The notes under the pieces are model-generated. The model did not search any database and was not told the origin of the DNA. It worked only from the letters and a program-made list of their open reading frames with translations. Shown here in pieces: positions 16,150 through 24,218 of a stretch of DNA of 55,459 bases (its first letter is position 1; each line of letters begins with the position of its first letter). Both the position numbers and the translations under genes were made by a program. This DNA comes from Lysobacterales bacterium (lineage in GTDB: Bacteria > Pseudomonadota > Gammaproteobacteria > Xanthomonadales > SZUA-5), in the NCBI GenBank assembly GCA_022841325.1, contig JALHRS010000037.1, positions 1 through 55,459 of the forward strand, in the 5' to 3' direction.

Positions 16150-17268
16150 ATGAAAAGCGGAGAACATCGCTACATCTGGGAGGCCCGCGACTGGCCGAAT
16201 TGGCGCTACGACCTGGCGATCCTTGCCGGCCCATTAGCCGAAGCCAGCAAGTCCCAGGGGCTCCTGCTCGGCAGGTTGGCCGACGTGGGCGTGGCGCTGC
16301 GCGATCAGGCCAGTCTGTTGGCGTTGACCGAGGACGTGGTCAAGACCAGCGAGATCGAAGGCGAAATCTTGAACGTGGCGTCAGTGCGCTCGTCCATCGC
16401 GCGGCGCCTGGGTGTGGACATCGGGGCGGTCGCGCCCGTGGACCGTCACGTCGAGGGCGTGGTCGACATGGTGATCGACGCCACCTCCCGCGCCGCATCG
16501 CCCTTGAGCGTTGAACGCCTCCACGGCTGGCATGCGGCACTGTTCCCGACCGGCTTTTCAGGGATGAGCAGGGTCGCCGTCGGCCAGTGGCGCAGCGACG
16601 CGGACGGACCGATGCAAGTGGTTTCCGGCCCAGTGGGTCGGCGCAAGGTGCACTTCGAGGCGCCGCCCGCCGAAACGCTGCCCGACCAGATGGACCAGTT
16701 CCTCGCCTGGGCCAACGGCGACTCCGGCGAGCCGGCACTCGTCAAGGCCGGTCTCGCGCACCTGTGGTTCGTCACGGTGCATCCCTTCGATGATGGCAAC
16801 GGTCGCATCGCACGCGCCATCGGCGATCTGTTCCTGACACGCGCCGATGGCAGCGCGCAGCGCTTCTACAGTCTGTCGGCGCAGATCCAGCGCGAGCGGA
16901 AGGACTATTACCAGGTGCTGGAGCGGACCCAGAAAGGCACGCTCGACGTCACCCGCTGGCTGGCGTGGTTCCTGGGCGCTCTGGCGCGTGCCGTCAACAG
17001 CGCGCACGGCACCCTGGACGTGGTGCTGAACAAGGCGCGCTTCTGGCAACACTGGGCGGGTACCCCGCTGAACGAACGCCAGGTGAAGGTCCTCAACCGC
17101 GCGCTCGATGGTCTCGAAGGCAAGCTCACCAGCAGCAAGTGGGCATCACTGGCCAGGTGCTCACCGGACACCGCGCTGCGCGACATCACCCAGTTGCTCG
17201 ATCTGGGTGTGTTGACCAGGACGCCGGGCGGCGGGCGCAGCACGTCTTACGAACTCGTCCGTCGCTGA
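16150..17268 (+). CDS. Fic-domain protein (DUF4172 N-terminus), predicted AMP-transferase
   Basis: 372-residue cytoplasmic protein. The Fic core motif HPFDDGNGRIAR at 211-222 contains the catalytic His and the phosphate-binding Asn-Gly-Arg. An N-terminal TSEIEG at 66-71 matches the inhibitory (S/T)xxxE(G/N) helix, making it a self-inhibited class II Fic protein; the family transfers AMP (or another phosphate group) to target hydroxyls. The N-terminal I-W-E-A-R-D-W-P segment is typical of DUF4172. The C-terminal 80 residues, L-N-E-R-Q-V-K-V-L...S-S-K-W-A-S-L-A...G-G-G-R-S-T-S-Y-E-L, resemble the winged-helix tail of Fic/DOC proteins. No antitoxin gene is adjacent. The ATG at 16150 fits the family N-terminus. 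Confidence 0.92.
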   Translation: MKSGEHRYIWEARDWPNWRYDLAILAGPLAEASKSQGLLLGRLADVGVALRDQASLLALTEDVVKTSEIEGEILNVASVRSSIARRLGVDIGAVAPVDRHVEGVVDMVIDATSRAASPLSVERLHGWHAALFPTGFSGMSRVAVGQWRSDADGPMQVVSGPVGRRKVHFEAPPAETLPDQMDQFLAWANGDSGEPALVKAGLAHLWFVTVHPFDDGNGRIARAIGDLFLTRADGSAQRFYSLSAQIQRERKDYYQVLERTQKGTLDVTRWLAWFLGALARAVNSAHGTLDVVLNKARFWQHWAGTPLNERQVKVLNRALDGLEGKLTSSKWASLARCSPDTALRDITQLLDLGVLTRTPGGGRSTSYELVRR

Positions 17269-17411
17269 CGCGCGGCGCCAACACCGGCCTCGGCGCGACG
17301 GCAAGGGTCAGCGCTGTCTGCATCGATGCTTCTCCTCCGGTGTTCGGCGCCCGACCGACGATGACGATCGTCCTGCCTGCAGCGGGTGGACTCAGTACGC
17401 GCGTCCGCGGT

Positions 17412-18230
17412 TCATGCCCGGTTTCGCCGCAGAAAGCGTATCTTCATGGGGGTCTTGGGTTTGAGCGCCAGGTCGACGAAGGGCTGTGGAAGTTGTTCGC
17501 CCAAGTCCAGTTTCAGCTCGAAATGGCGCACCAGCTGTGCGGCAATCAATGCGATTTCCACGCTGGCGAACTGCTGGCCCAGGCAAAAGCGTGGGCCCGC
17601 GCCAAAGGGCATGAATGCGCCGCGCGGGATCGCCGGGGCGTCAGGCAGGAAGCGCCGTGGGTCGAAGGATTCAGGGTTGGCAAAGTAGCGCTCGTTGCGA
17701 TGCATCTGCCAGATCGGCGCCACCACCAGCGTACCCCTGCGCACGGTGGTTCCGCCGATCTCCAGGTCACGCTTGGCAACCCGGGTGAACAAGGCCGTGG
17801 AAGGGGGATAAACCCGCATGGCCTCCTTGATCGTCGCGTTCAGTAGAGGCAAGCGCGCCATGGCCGCGAGATCCAGGTTCTCGGCGTAGGCCGTATCGAC
17901 TTCGCGGCGTAGCTCAGCCATCACTTCCGGATGCGTTGCCATCAAGCCGATCCACCAGGTCAAGGCGGATGCCGACGTGTCAAACCCTTCGCCGAACAGC
18001 AGCATGCAGTTGTCGAGGACTTCCTGGGTACTGAGCCGGGCATTGGCGTCACCCGCGGCCAGCATCATCTCCAGCAAGTCGCCGTCGGCAGGGTCCGCTT
18101 CTGTCTGACCTTCACCGCGACGCTGCAGACGCGCATCCACGTGGGCAGCGATCAAACGACGCAGCGTCTGCAGATGTTTCATCTTCTCCGCGCGCCCTGG
18201 ACGCGGACGCGGGACACCCACTTTGTAGGG
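17412..18230 (-). pseudogene. Cytochrome P450, 5'-truncated
   Basis: The C-terminal two-thirds of a P450 monooxygenase is intact. It has the I-helix oxygen groove (G-E-G-F-D-T-S-A, a variant of A-G-x-E-T-T), the ExxR of helix K (E-A-M-R), the P-E-S-F-D-P-R-R-F segment, and the haem loop FMPFGAGPRFCLGQQF with its Cys ligand. About 160-180 N-terminal residues expected of the family are absent. The open frame begins at 18275, inside a REP-like hairpin element, and those first residues do not look like P450 sequence. I see no missing N-terminal half further upstream. The remainder has no frameshift, so truncation is probably recent, but activity without the N-terminal half is not expected. Confidence 0.85.
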
Positions 18231-18320
18231 CATAGGCTGGGGTAAGCCCAGCGCACCCCAGCGCATTATTTGCAATGGCGCTGAACGTGTTGGGGTTCGC
18301 TGTGCTTACCCCAACCTATG
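18231..18320. repeat. REP/BIME-like paired hairpin element (copy 2)
   Basis: CATAGGCTGGGGTAAGC (18231-18247) and GCTTACCCCAACCTATG (18304-18320) are inverted copies matching at 16 of 17 positions. The 56 bp between them hold a second GCGC-rich imperfect pair. The element abuts the truncated end of the P450 gene. Confidence 0.8.
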
Positions 18321-18582
18321 GTCCTCGGCGGGCACCCGGCCGACCGGCCGTCAATAGTCACATAGCCCCTGCGGGCCAACCTGACCTTCTGCCGCAGGCG
18401 CCAGCTTCACCTGGCAACAACAAGCCGTTCAAACGCGCCCGGAAATTCAATGATTCCGGCGGCACAGCCGGTCACGGGTTGGGTGTCCCGAAATCCCGTC
18501 ATCCCGAAATCCCGTCCCTCCCGAAATCCCGCCCCGGAATTCCCGCCTCGAGATTTCCGCCCGGAATTCCCCCGATCGGTGT
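18321..18582. other. Non-coding stretch with CCCGAAATCCCG repeats
   Basis: No gene seen. Between 18487 and 18570 there are about seven imperfect copies of CCCGAAATCCCG or CCCGGAATTCCC-type units, a low-complexity array just downstream of the DUF3500 gene. I could not find the missing P450 N-terminus here. Confidence 0.5.
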
Positions 18583-19626
18583 TCAGTGACCATGCCCGTG
18601 CTCGACGTGCTCCTTGAGCAGATCACGGCCGAAGTCGCGCTGGCGATCGCGCCAAACCGTATGCACGTGGTTGGCGCCGCTCTGCGTGTTGTCGTATTCG
18701 ATGACGAAGGTCGGCCCGCTGAGACGGTAGTAATGACCCTCGCCGGGCTGCTCGCCGCCCATCCAGGCGAAACGCAGATTGCCGATTCCCGCAGCGGCGA
18801 TGCGTTGCAACTCGTGCTCCGCGAGTTCCTGCTGCAGGTTTCCGGCGTACGTGCCCAGCAGCCGCTCGACGATTGCGCGCTGATCGTCGGTCATCGATGC
18901 GACCGCGAGTCCGGACGCGTCCACCTCGTCGATCGATCGACCCGGAATCGCGAGGATGTCGGCGGGCGCCACATCGGCAATGATGGCTGCGCGCCGCTGC
19001 TCAGCGTCGAGCGACGCCAGCAGTTCCCTTCCAAGGTCTTCCTCGATGGCAAGCACCCGCATCCCCGCGCGCTCACCGTGCGGGATCTTTCCCGGACTGG
19101 AGCCGAGGAACGCCGGCGTGACGGCTGTTTGCTGGTTCACGCCGGTGAAATTCAGCGCGACATGATGACCCTCGATCTTCCATGCCCATGGCGCCGAATC
19201 GGCGGCGGCGCCGGGCTTGCCGAAAATGACGATCGAGTACGCCAGCGGGTCGCGAAGCCCCGGCCGCGCGCCCTTCTCGATCTCGTTCAACACCGTTTCC
19301 AGCGCCATGATCTGCTCGACCTTGCTTGCACCAGTCATCGACAGCGCACTGCGCATCAGCTCGCGTGCCGCGGCGCGCTGAGCGTCGTCCATCGCCTTGA
19401 AGCTGACGCCGATGCGCTCGCGCGGCACGTAATGCCAGTCCAGGCGCCCCTGGTCCTCGAACGGCAGGGCCGCCCTCGTGCGCAGCTCGGGCGTGAGCGC
19501 GTCGAGGAATCTCGCCGCAGCCACCGCCATGCGCGCCGCCGACGCGGAGTCCACGGCAGTTTCCGCAACTGCGGCGGGGCCGGTCGCGGTAACCGCGACT
19601 GCAACTGCGAGCGCCGAAAGCTTCAT
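18583..19626 (-). CDS. DUF3500 family secreted protein, last gene of the multihaem cytochrome operon
   Basis: 347 residues with a signal peptide (1-21, V-A-E). The whole mature part matches the DUF3500 pattern: R-F-L-D-A-L-T-P-E, F-x-x-x-x-R-x-D-W-H-Y-V-P-R-x-R-x-G-V, and near the end G-H-Y-Y-R-L-S-G-P-T-F-V-I-E-Y-D, N-H-V-H-T-V-W-R-D and D-F-G-R-D-L-L. It ends in a His-rich tail (E-H-V-E-H-G-H-G-H) that could bind metal. DUF3500 proteins have no established biochemical role that I know of. It follows the flavin/ferredoxin gene by 61 bp in the same direction with its own GGAGA, and so is likely co-transcribed with the cytochrome genes. Confidence 0.85.
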   Translation of the reverse strand: MKLSALAVAVAVTATGPAAVAETAVDSASAARMAVAAARFLDALTPELRTRAALPFEDQGRLDWHYVPRERIGVSFKAMDDAQRAAARELMRSALSMTGASKVEQIMALETVLNEIEKGARPGLRDPLAYSIVIFGKPGAAADSAPWAWKIEGHHVALNFTGVNQQTAVTPAFLGSSPGKIPHGERAGMRVLAIEEDLGRELLASLDAEQRRAAIIADVAPADILAIPGRSIDEVDASGLAVASMTDDQRAIVERLLGTYAGNLQQELAEHELQRIAAAGIGNLRFAWMGGEQPGEGHYYRLSGPTFVIEYDNTQSGANHVHTVWRDRQRDFGRDLLKEHVEHGHGH

Positions 19627-19687
19627 GGTTCATCTCCAGGTTGAGGGTCAGCTGCGGGAGGATGGGGTGGGGAGTCCACCACACCGG

Positions 19688-21043
19688 CTAGTTCGCCGGG
19701 AGGTAGACCTCGCCGTGATAAGTGCTGATCGCGACACCAGCGTCCTTGAGGAGTTTGGTCGGCAACATCCCACCTGCAAAGATGAGCACGTAGTCGTTGG
19801 CAATTCTCCGTATTCCTTCGCCCACCTTGATCTCGACATGCGTTTCCGTGATCGCTTGCGGCGAAGCTTCCAGCACCAGCTCGACCAGACCCGCCGCGAC
19901 AGCGGCGTCCAGACGTTTCTGGTTCTTGGTCTTGATGCGATCAAACATGCGACCGCGATGCACCAGCTGCACCACGGCCCCGGCTTCGCCCAGGGCAACG
20001 GCGGCCTCGACCGCCGAGTCGCCGCCGCCCACCACCAGGGTGTTCGCGCCTGCATAGTTCTCCGGCTCCAGAAGCCGATAGGTGACCTTGGCAAGATCCT
20101 CGCCGGGAATGCCAAGTTTGCGGGGTGAGCCACGGCGACCAAGCGCCAACACGATTCGTTGCGCTCGCAGCTCCCCAGCCTGGCCATCGCACTGCGTGCT
20201 CAGGGTGAACAGCCCATCGTCGCCGCGCTTCAGTGCAGTGAGCTGCGTCAGGCCGCGCACCTGCACGCCAGCTTTCTTGACGATGTCCTCCCACAAACCC
20301 AGAAGATCTTCTTTTTGCACCGATCCCAACTTGATCCTGCCATACACCGGCAGATCGACGCTGCGCGTCATCACGATCTTGTGCCGCGGGTACTGCAGGA
20401 CGGTCCCGCCCATCGAATCCTGATCGATCGTGACGTAGTCCAGACCCGCCTTGATCGCGGCCAGCGTCGCGGCCAGCCCGGCTGGGCCGGCCCCCACGAT
20501 GACCACCTGATGTGCGCCAGCGACCGGCGCCGGGATTGACTTGATCAACCGCGCCATACCCGTCAACGCCTGGGTCATCGCGTTGTAGATCAGCCCCATG
20601 CCGCCTAGTTCACCGAAGATGTAAAGACCCGGCACATTGGTTTCGAATCCGGGCGCCAGATCGGGAATGTCGACCCCACGAGTCTCCGATCCAATGACCA
20701 GCTCAATCGCACCCACCGGGCAGGCCCGCAGGCACTCGCCATGGCCGATGCATGCGGTAGGGTTCGCCAGCCGCGCCTGACCATCCACGATCGCGATCAC
20801 GTTGGTCTCCGGACAAGCAGCGATGCATGCATCCGTCCCGATACATTTTTCCAGATTGATGCGCGGATGCAGGCTGGCCGGTTGCGCGCCCATCGCCTGG
20901 CTGTGCTCAAAGTCCTTGCGCAGTTCGCGCATGCGAACCACGGCAGCGCGCATCGACAGCACGGTCCAGACCAGAATCGCGAGGATGAAGAAACCACCGG
21001 TGCCGATGATGATCTCCAATGGTCCCATGGCCAGATCTTTCAT
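19688..21043 (-). CDS. Membrane-anchored ferredoxin/FAD-NAD(P) oxidoreductase
   Basis: 451 residues. One N-terminal membrane helix (about 7-35) is followed by a ferredoxin-like module with C-I-G-T-D-A-C-I-A-A-C-P (Cys-67, 73, 77) and C-I-G-H-G-E-C-L-R-A-C-P (Cys-98, 104, 108). In both, the usual second Cys of CxxCxxCxxxCP is replaced (Thr, His). A T-N-V-P-G-L-Y-I-F-G-E-L-G-G segment at 135-148 matches the FAD-closing motif normally at the C-terminus of thioredoxin-reductase-like enzymes. The FAD Rossmann motif V-G-A-G-P-A-G (183-189) and the NAD(P) motif G-G-G-D-S-A (339-344) come after it, so the order looks permuted. Role (inference): moves electrons from NAD(P)H via FAD and Fe-S to the adjacent cytochrome b. 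It lies 58 bp after the cytochrome-b-like gene. Confidence 0.88.
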   Translation of the reverse strand: MKDLAMGPLEIIIGTGGFFILAILVWTVLSMRAAVVRMRELRKDFEHSQAMGAQPASLHPRINLEKCIGTDACIAACPETNVIAIVDGQARLANPTACIGHGECLRACPVGAIELVIGSETRGVDIPDLAPGFETNVPGLYIFGELGGMGLIYNAMTQALTGMARLIKSIPAPVAGAHQVVIVGAGPAGLAATLAAIKAGLDYVTIDQDSMGGTVLQYPRHKIVMTRSVDLPVYGRIKLGSVQKEDLLGLWEDIVKKAGVQVRGLTQLTALKRGDDGLFTLSTQCDGQAGELRAQRIVLALGRRGSPRKLGIPGEDLAKVTYRLLEPENYAGANTLVVGGGDSAVEAAVALGEAGAVVQLVHRGRMFDRIKTKNQKRLDAAVAAGLVELVLEASPQAITETHVEIKVGEGIRRIANDYVLIFAGGMLPTKLLKDAGVAISTYHGEVYLPAN

Positions 21044-21101
21044 GGCTGCCCTTCGGTGATCGAACCATGTCCGGGTGCGGAGCGGTCTTGCGACACTGGC
21101 C

Positions 21102-21905
21102 TTAGCTCCCGAACAGATACGATAGTGCCACGTGCACGGCAGACAGGACGAACATCACTGCCGCGATCGGACGATGGGCGACTATCCAGAGTTCAAACCA
21201 GGGCAGCACAAGGCCTATGGCGAGATATCGGCGGCGGAGTCTGACCCATCGTTCGGCGAGCCTCAAAGTCGGCGCAGGCAATCCCAGATGTCGCAATCTG
21301 CGCAATGCCTTGCGCGCCTTCCAGTCGTGCGAAATCAGGCCTGACAGGCCAACCCGTTCCGGCAGCTTGCCGCTGGCCAGTGCCTTGACTTCCGGTGGCA
21401 GACCTTCGTCTGGAAGCGCGCGAAGCTCGGCCTCGACATCACGAGCCGACATCTGTTCGCCGCGCATCGCCCGCGGCACCATGGAGTACAGATAGCGGCC
21501 GACCAGTCCCGAGCAAAACACGGTCGCCACGCCGATGGCCGCAAGTACGCCGGGGTTCATCCAATAAGCCGGCGACGCCGCTGTCAGCGTCGGGAGGCAA
21601 TGGAAGAACGCGAACAACACCCCTTGTACGCCGCAGAAGATGTGGAAGTGCAACCAGATCTTCAGCGGAGCAAATCGTTTCATCGCCTTCGATCGTCGCG
21701 CGATCGAGTACACCAGCATCACGACCATCGAGATGAGCGCGGCCCAACCCAATCCCACCGAAAGCGGATCGCTGTTGTCGACAGCTTCGGTGGCGTACCA
21801 GAAAATCAGGATCGCAGCCTCCGACGCCAGCACCGTGGCGTAGCAGGCAATCAATGCCTGCTCGAGCCTGAAGTTCGGTCTTGGTTTGGCTATGGCAATG
21901 TTCAT
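21102..21905 (-). CDS. Multi-histidine integral membrane protein, cytochrome-b-like
   Basis: 267 residues with about six hydrophobic segments (near 17-42, 50-70, 84-108, 118-142, 228-248, 250-266) and a charged cytoplasmic loop (about 145-225). Candidate haem-ligand histidines lie in membrane segments: L-H-F-H-I-F-C-G and A-F-F-H-C in helix 3, and A-H-R-P and S-A-V-H-V-A-L-S near the end. This pairing resembles bis-His b-type cytochromes and ferric-reductase-like transmembrane proteins, though I cannot name the family. Placed between the Fe-S flavoprotein and the multihaem cytochrome c, it is the natural carrier of electrons across the inner membrane (inference). It starts 15 bp after the cytochrome c stop. 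Confidence 0.7.
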   Translation of the reverse strand: MNIAIAKPRPNFRLEQALIACYATVLASEAAILIFWYATEAVDNSDPLSVGLGWAALISMVVMLVYSIARRSKAMKRFAPLKIWLHFHIFCGVQGVLFAFFHCLPTLTAASPAYWMNPGVLAAIGVATVFCSGLVGRYLYSMVPRAMRGEQMSARDVEAELRALPDEGLPPEVKALASGKLPERVGLSGLISHDWKARKALRRLRHLGLPAPTLRLAERWVRLRRRYLAIGLVLPWFELWIVAHRPIAAVMFVLSAVHVALSYLFGS

Positions 21906-21920
21906 GGTTATCGCGCCGGG

Positions 21921-24218
21921 TTATCGCACGAGTCGCCAGGTGACCTGGCTGACGTGACAATCGGTACAGTCGAAGTCACCAAAGGGATGATCGCCGCGCA
22001 AGGCACGCGCGCGCCCCGCGTCCAGCGCGTGGCATTCAAAGCAGTCCGTGGGCACACCCACCCAGCGTTGATTGACGTGACAGGACGAACACGGCGTCGA
22101 GTGATGCCGCCCGCGCAACGGCCACCCCGCAAGATCGTGATCGAATCGCGCCAGGCGCCAGCGATCCGGCCGATGGCACATCTCGCACTCAGGGCTCATC
22201 CCGCCGGAATGTGGATCGAGATGACAGTTGGCGCACTCGCCAGCCGGCGTTGGCTTGCCCGCAGCGTGGCACTGACTGCACTCGAGTCCAAGGTGGCGTC
22301 GGGTCAGCGAAAAGCCGGTGAAATCGTGAGCAAAGGACATGCCACGAGCTGAATTGAAGGTCTTGCCGTCGGCCAGCGAATGGCAATCCAGGCAGTCATG
22401 GCCCAGCGTGTCGTTGTGCGACGCGACATGACAGACGCTGCAGCTTGCGGCTGCGGTCGTTCTGGTCGCAGCCAGCGCCGCTCCGCGTTCTCCGGAGTGA
22501 CAGTCGTCGCAGCCGAGTTCCTGGTGGACGCCTTGCACGCCGAACCCGGTCAGGGCATGGTCGAAGTCCACCACCTGTTTGAAGGTCGTCGTGTCATGGC
22601 AGTCCTGGCAGGCGTCGCCGAGCTTGCCGGCGTGAGCGTCGAGGTGGCACGCGCCGCACTGGCTTGGCACCTCGGTCAGCGAAGCTTGCTGATGACACTT
22701 TCCGCACTCCAGCTCCAGGTGCGCGCCGGTCAGTGGAAATGCTGTGCCCCGATGGTCTTCCACGTCAAAAGTTGACGGCCGGAAGCCCGTTTCCGCATGG
22801 CAGTCGGCGCATTCGTTGGCGATGGTTTCGCCATGCGGATCATCATGACAATCGTGACAGGCGCGCGGGGTATTGCGGCTCTTCTTGCCGCCCGCGGAGC
22901 TGGACAGGCCAGGCTCGATGCCACGAGCAGCATCCACCGGTCTGTTGTCGTCCGTGGCGAATTCAGTGTGACAGTCCAGACACGCAAGCCCCTCGTGTTT
23001 GCCGCGTAGCGGGAAGCCAGCCGCGCCGTGGTCGAACTTCGATTCGGAGAATCCGGACGTGGTGTGACAACTTGAGCAGTCCCCGACCTGGCTGAGATCA
23101 CCGTGCACCGGCAGCGCCGAGGCGCGGTGGCAGCCAGCACAGTCCTCAGGCGCATCCCTGAACGCTGCGCCTTTGTCGTGGCAGCTGCTGCAAGCCAGAT
23201 CAAGGTGGCGACCTGTGAGCGAAAAGCGAGTGTTCTGGTTGTGCCGGAACAGGTCGGTACCTTGCCAACCTGTCGTTGAGTGGCAGGTACTGCATTCGCC
23301 CAGGGGCTCATGGGGCAGATCCGCCGCGTGGCATCCCTGACAGTTGCGCGGCGTGCTCTCGAACTGGAAGCTCCGGTGACAGCCGAGACAAGCGTCGGCT
23401 GGGTGGTCTTGCGGCAACGAACGGGCGCCGTGATCGAACAAAGCGGGTTTGAACGCGCTGACGCCGTGGCAGGTGTCGCACGCGGCGTCCGTTCCGCCGT
23501 GTACCTGCTCGTGGCAGTCGCCACAGGTGGTCCGGGCATCAAGGTGTTTGCCACCCGCGTGGCAATCCTGGCACGTCGTCCGTGCGTGGCCGCCGCTCAA
23601 CAACAAGGAATGATCCACGCGCGTCCTGGTCGGCGGTTCAAAGGCCACATCGGAGTGACAAACGAGGCAGTTGTCGCCAAAGCCGCCGGCAAACGCCTTG
23701 GCATGCGGATCCTCGTGGCAAGCGCTGCATGCGCCGGACGGGCGCTCGCTCACGGTTTCGAGCGGCTGGCCATGGCAAGCCTCGCAGGCGAGCTCAGCGT
23801 GGGTGCCGCCGAGCGCGAATCGGGTTTTGCCGTGGTCGAACGATTCGCTTGCGATCGGCATGGTCATGGAAGTTTCCCGACCACCATGGTCGCGATGGCA
23901 GCCCGCGCACGAAGTCTCCGTCAGATTGCCGTGAAACCCTGCCTTCGCGTCGATCAGACCTTTGATGGCGACGTGGCAAGCCAGGCAGCGATCGTCCGGC
24001 GTGCCCTTGAAATCCTCGTGACAGCTCTCGCACCTGCCGTCGAGCTGAGCGTGTTCGGCATGGAGCGGTCCCGGCGCCAGGCTCTCCTTCCAACCCGAAG
24101 CTGCAGACAGCTGCAGCGAGAACAGCAAAGCGCAAGCCAGCCCAGCGCTAGCCGCCCACCAGCGGGGCTGGCTCGCGCGGCCCTTGCAGCTCCTGCTGCC
24201 CGGGTAGCCATGCTTCAC
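21921..24218 (-). CDS. Exported multihaem c-type cytochrome with 30 CxxCH motifs
   Basis: 765 residues: a signal sequence of about 41 residues, then an almost continuous haem-binding region. I count 30 CxxCH motifs (first C-E-S-C-H at about residue 63, last C-T-D-C-H about ten residues from the end), roughly one haem per 24 residues. A higher-order repeat of about 75-90 residues is visible, each unit opening F-D-H-x-x-x-x-F-x-L-x-G-x-H-x-x-L-x-C-x-x-C-H; about eight such units occur. The extra His residues before the motifs (F-D-H, G-x-H) are candidate distal ligands, so most haems could be bis-His. It should be a periplasmic or OM-associated electron wire matured by the Ccm system encoded elsewhere. 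The GTG start overlaps the barrel gene's stop (GTGA). There is no lipobox and no transmembrane anchor. Confidence 0.95.
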   Translation of the reverse strand: MKHGYPGSRSCKGRASQPRWWAASAGLACALLFSLQLSAASGWKESLAPGPLHAEHAQLDGRCESCHEDFKGTPDDRCLACHVAIKGLIDAKAGFHGNLTETSCAGCHRDHGGRETSMTMPIASESFDHGKTRFALGGTHAELACEACHGQPLETVSERPSGACSACHEDPHAKAFAGGFGDNCLVCHSDVAFEPPTRTRVDHSLLLSGGHARTTCQDCHAGGKHLDARTTCGDCHEQVHGGTDAACDTCHGVSAFKPALFDHGARSLPQDHPADACLGCHRSFQFESTPRNCQGCHAADLPHEPLGECSTCHSTTGWQGTDLFRHNQNTRFSLTGRHLDLACSSCHDKGAAFRDAPEDCAGCHRASALPVHGDLSQVGDCSSCHTTSGFSESKFDHGAAGFPLRGKHEGLACLDCHTEFATDDNRPVDAARGIEPGLSSSAGGKKSRNTPRACHDCHDDPHGETIANECADCHAETGFRPSTFDVEDHRGTAFPLTGAHLELECGKCHQQASLTEVPSQCGACHLDAHAGKLGDACQDCHDTTTFKQVVDFDHALTGFGVQGVHQELGCDDCHSGERGAALAATRTTAAASCSVCHVASHNDTLGHDCLDCHSLADGKTFNSARGMSFAHDFTGFSLTRRHLGLECSQCHAAGKPTPAGECANCHLDPHSGGMSPECEMCHRPDRWRLARFDHDLAGWPLRGRHHSTPCSSCHVNQRWVGVPTDCFECHALDAGRARALRGDHPFGDFDCTDCHVSQVTWRLVR

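Noticed and set aside
17412..18275. P450 ORF taken as an intact short enzyme
   Set aside because: The first residues come from a repeat element and the N-terminal third of the fold is missing.
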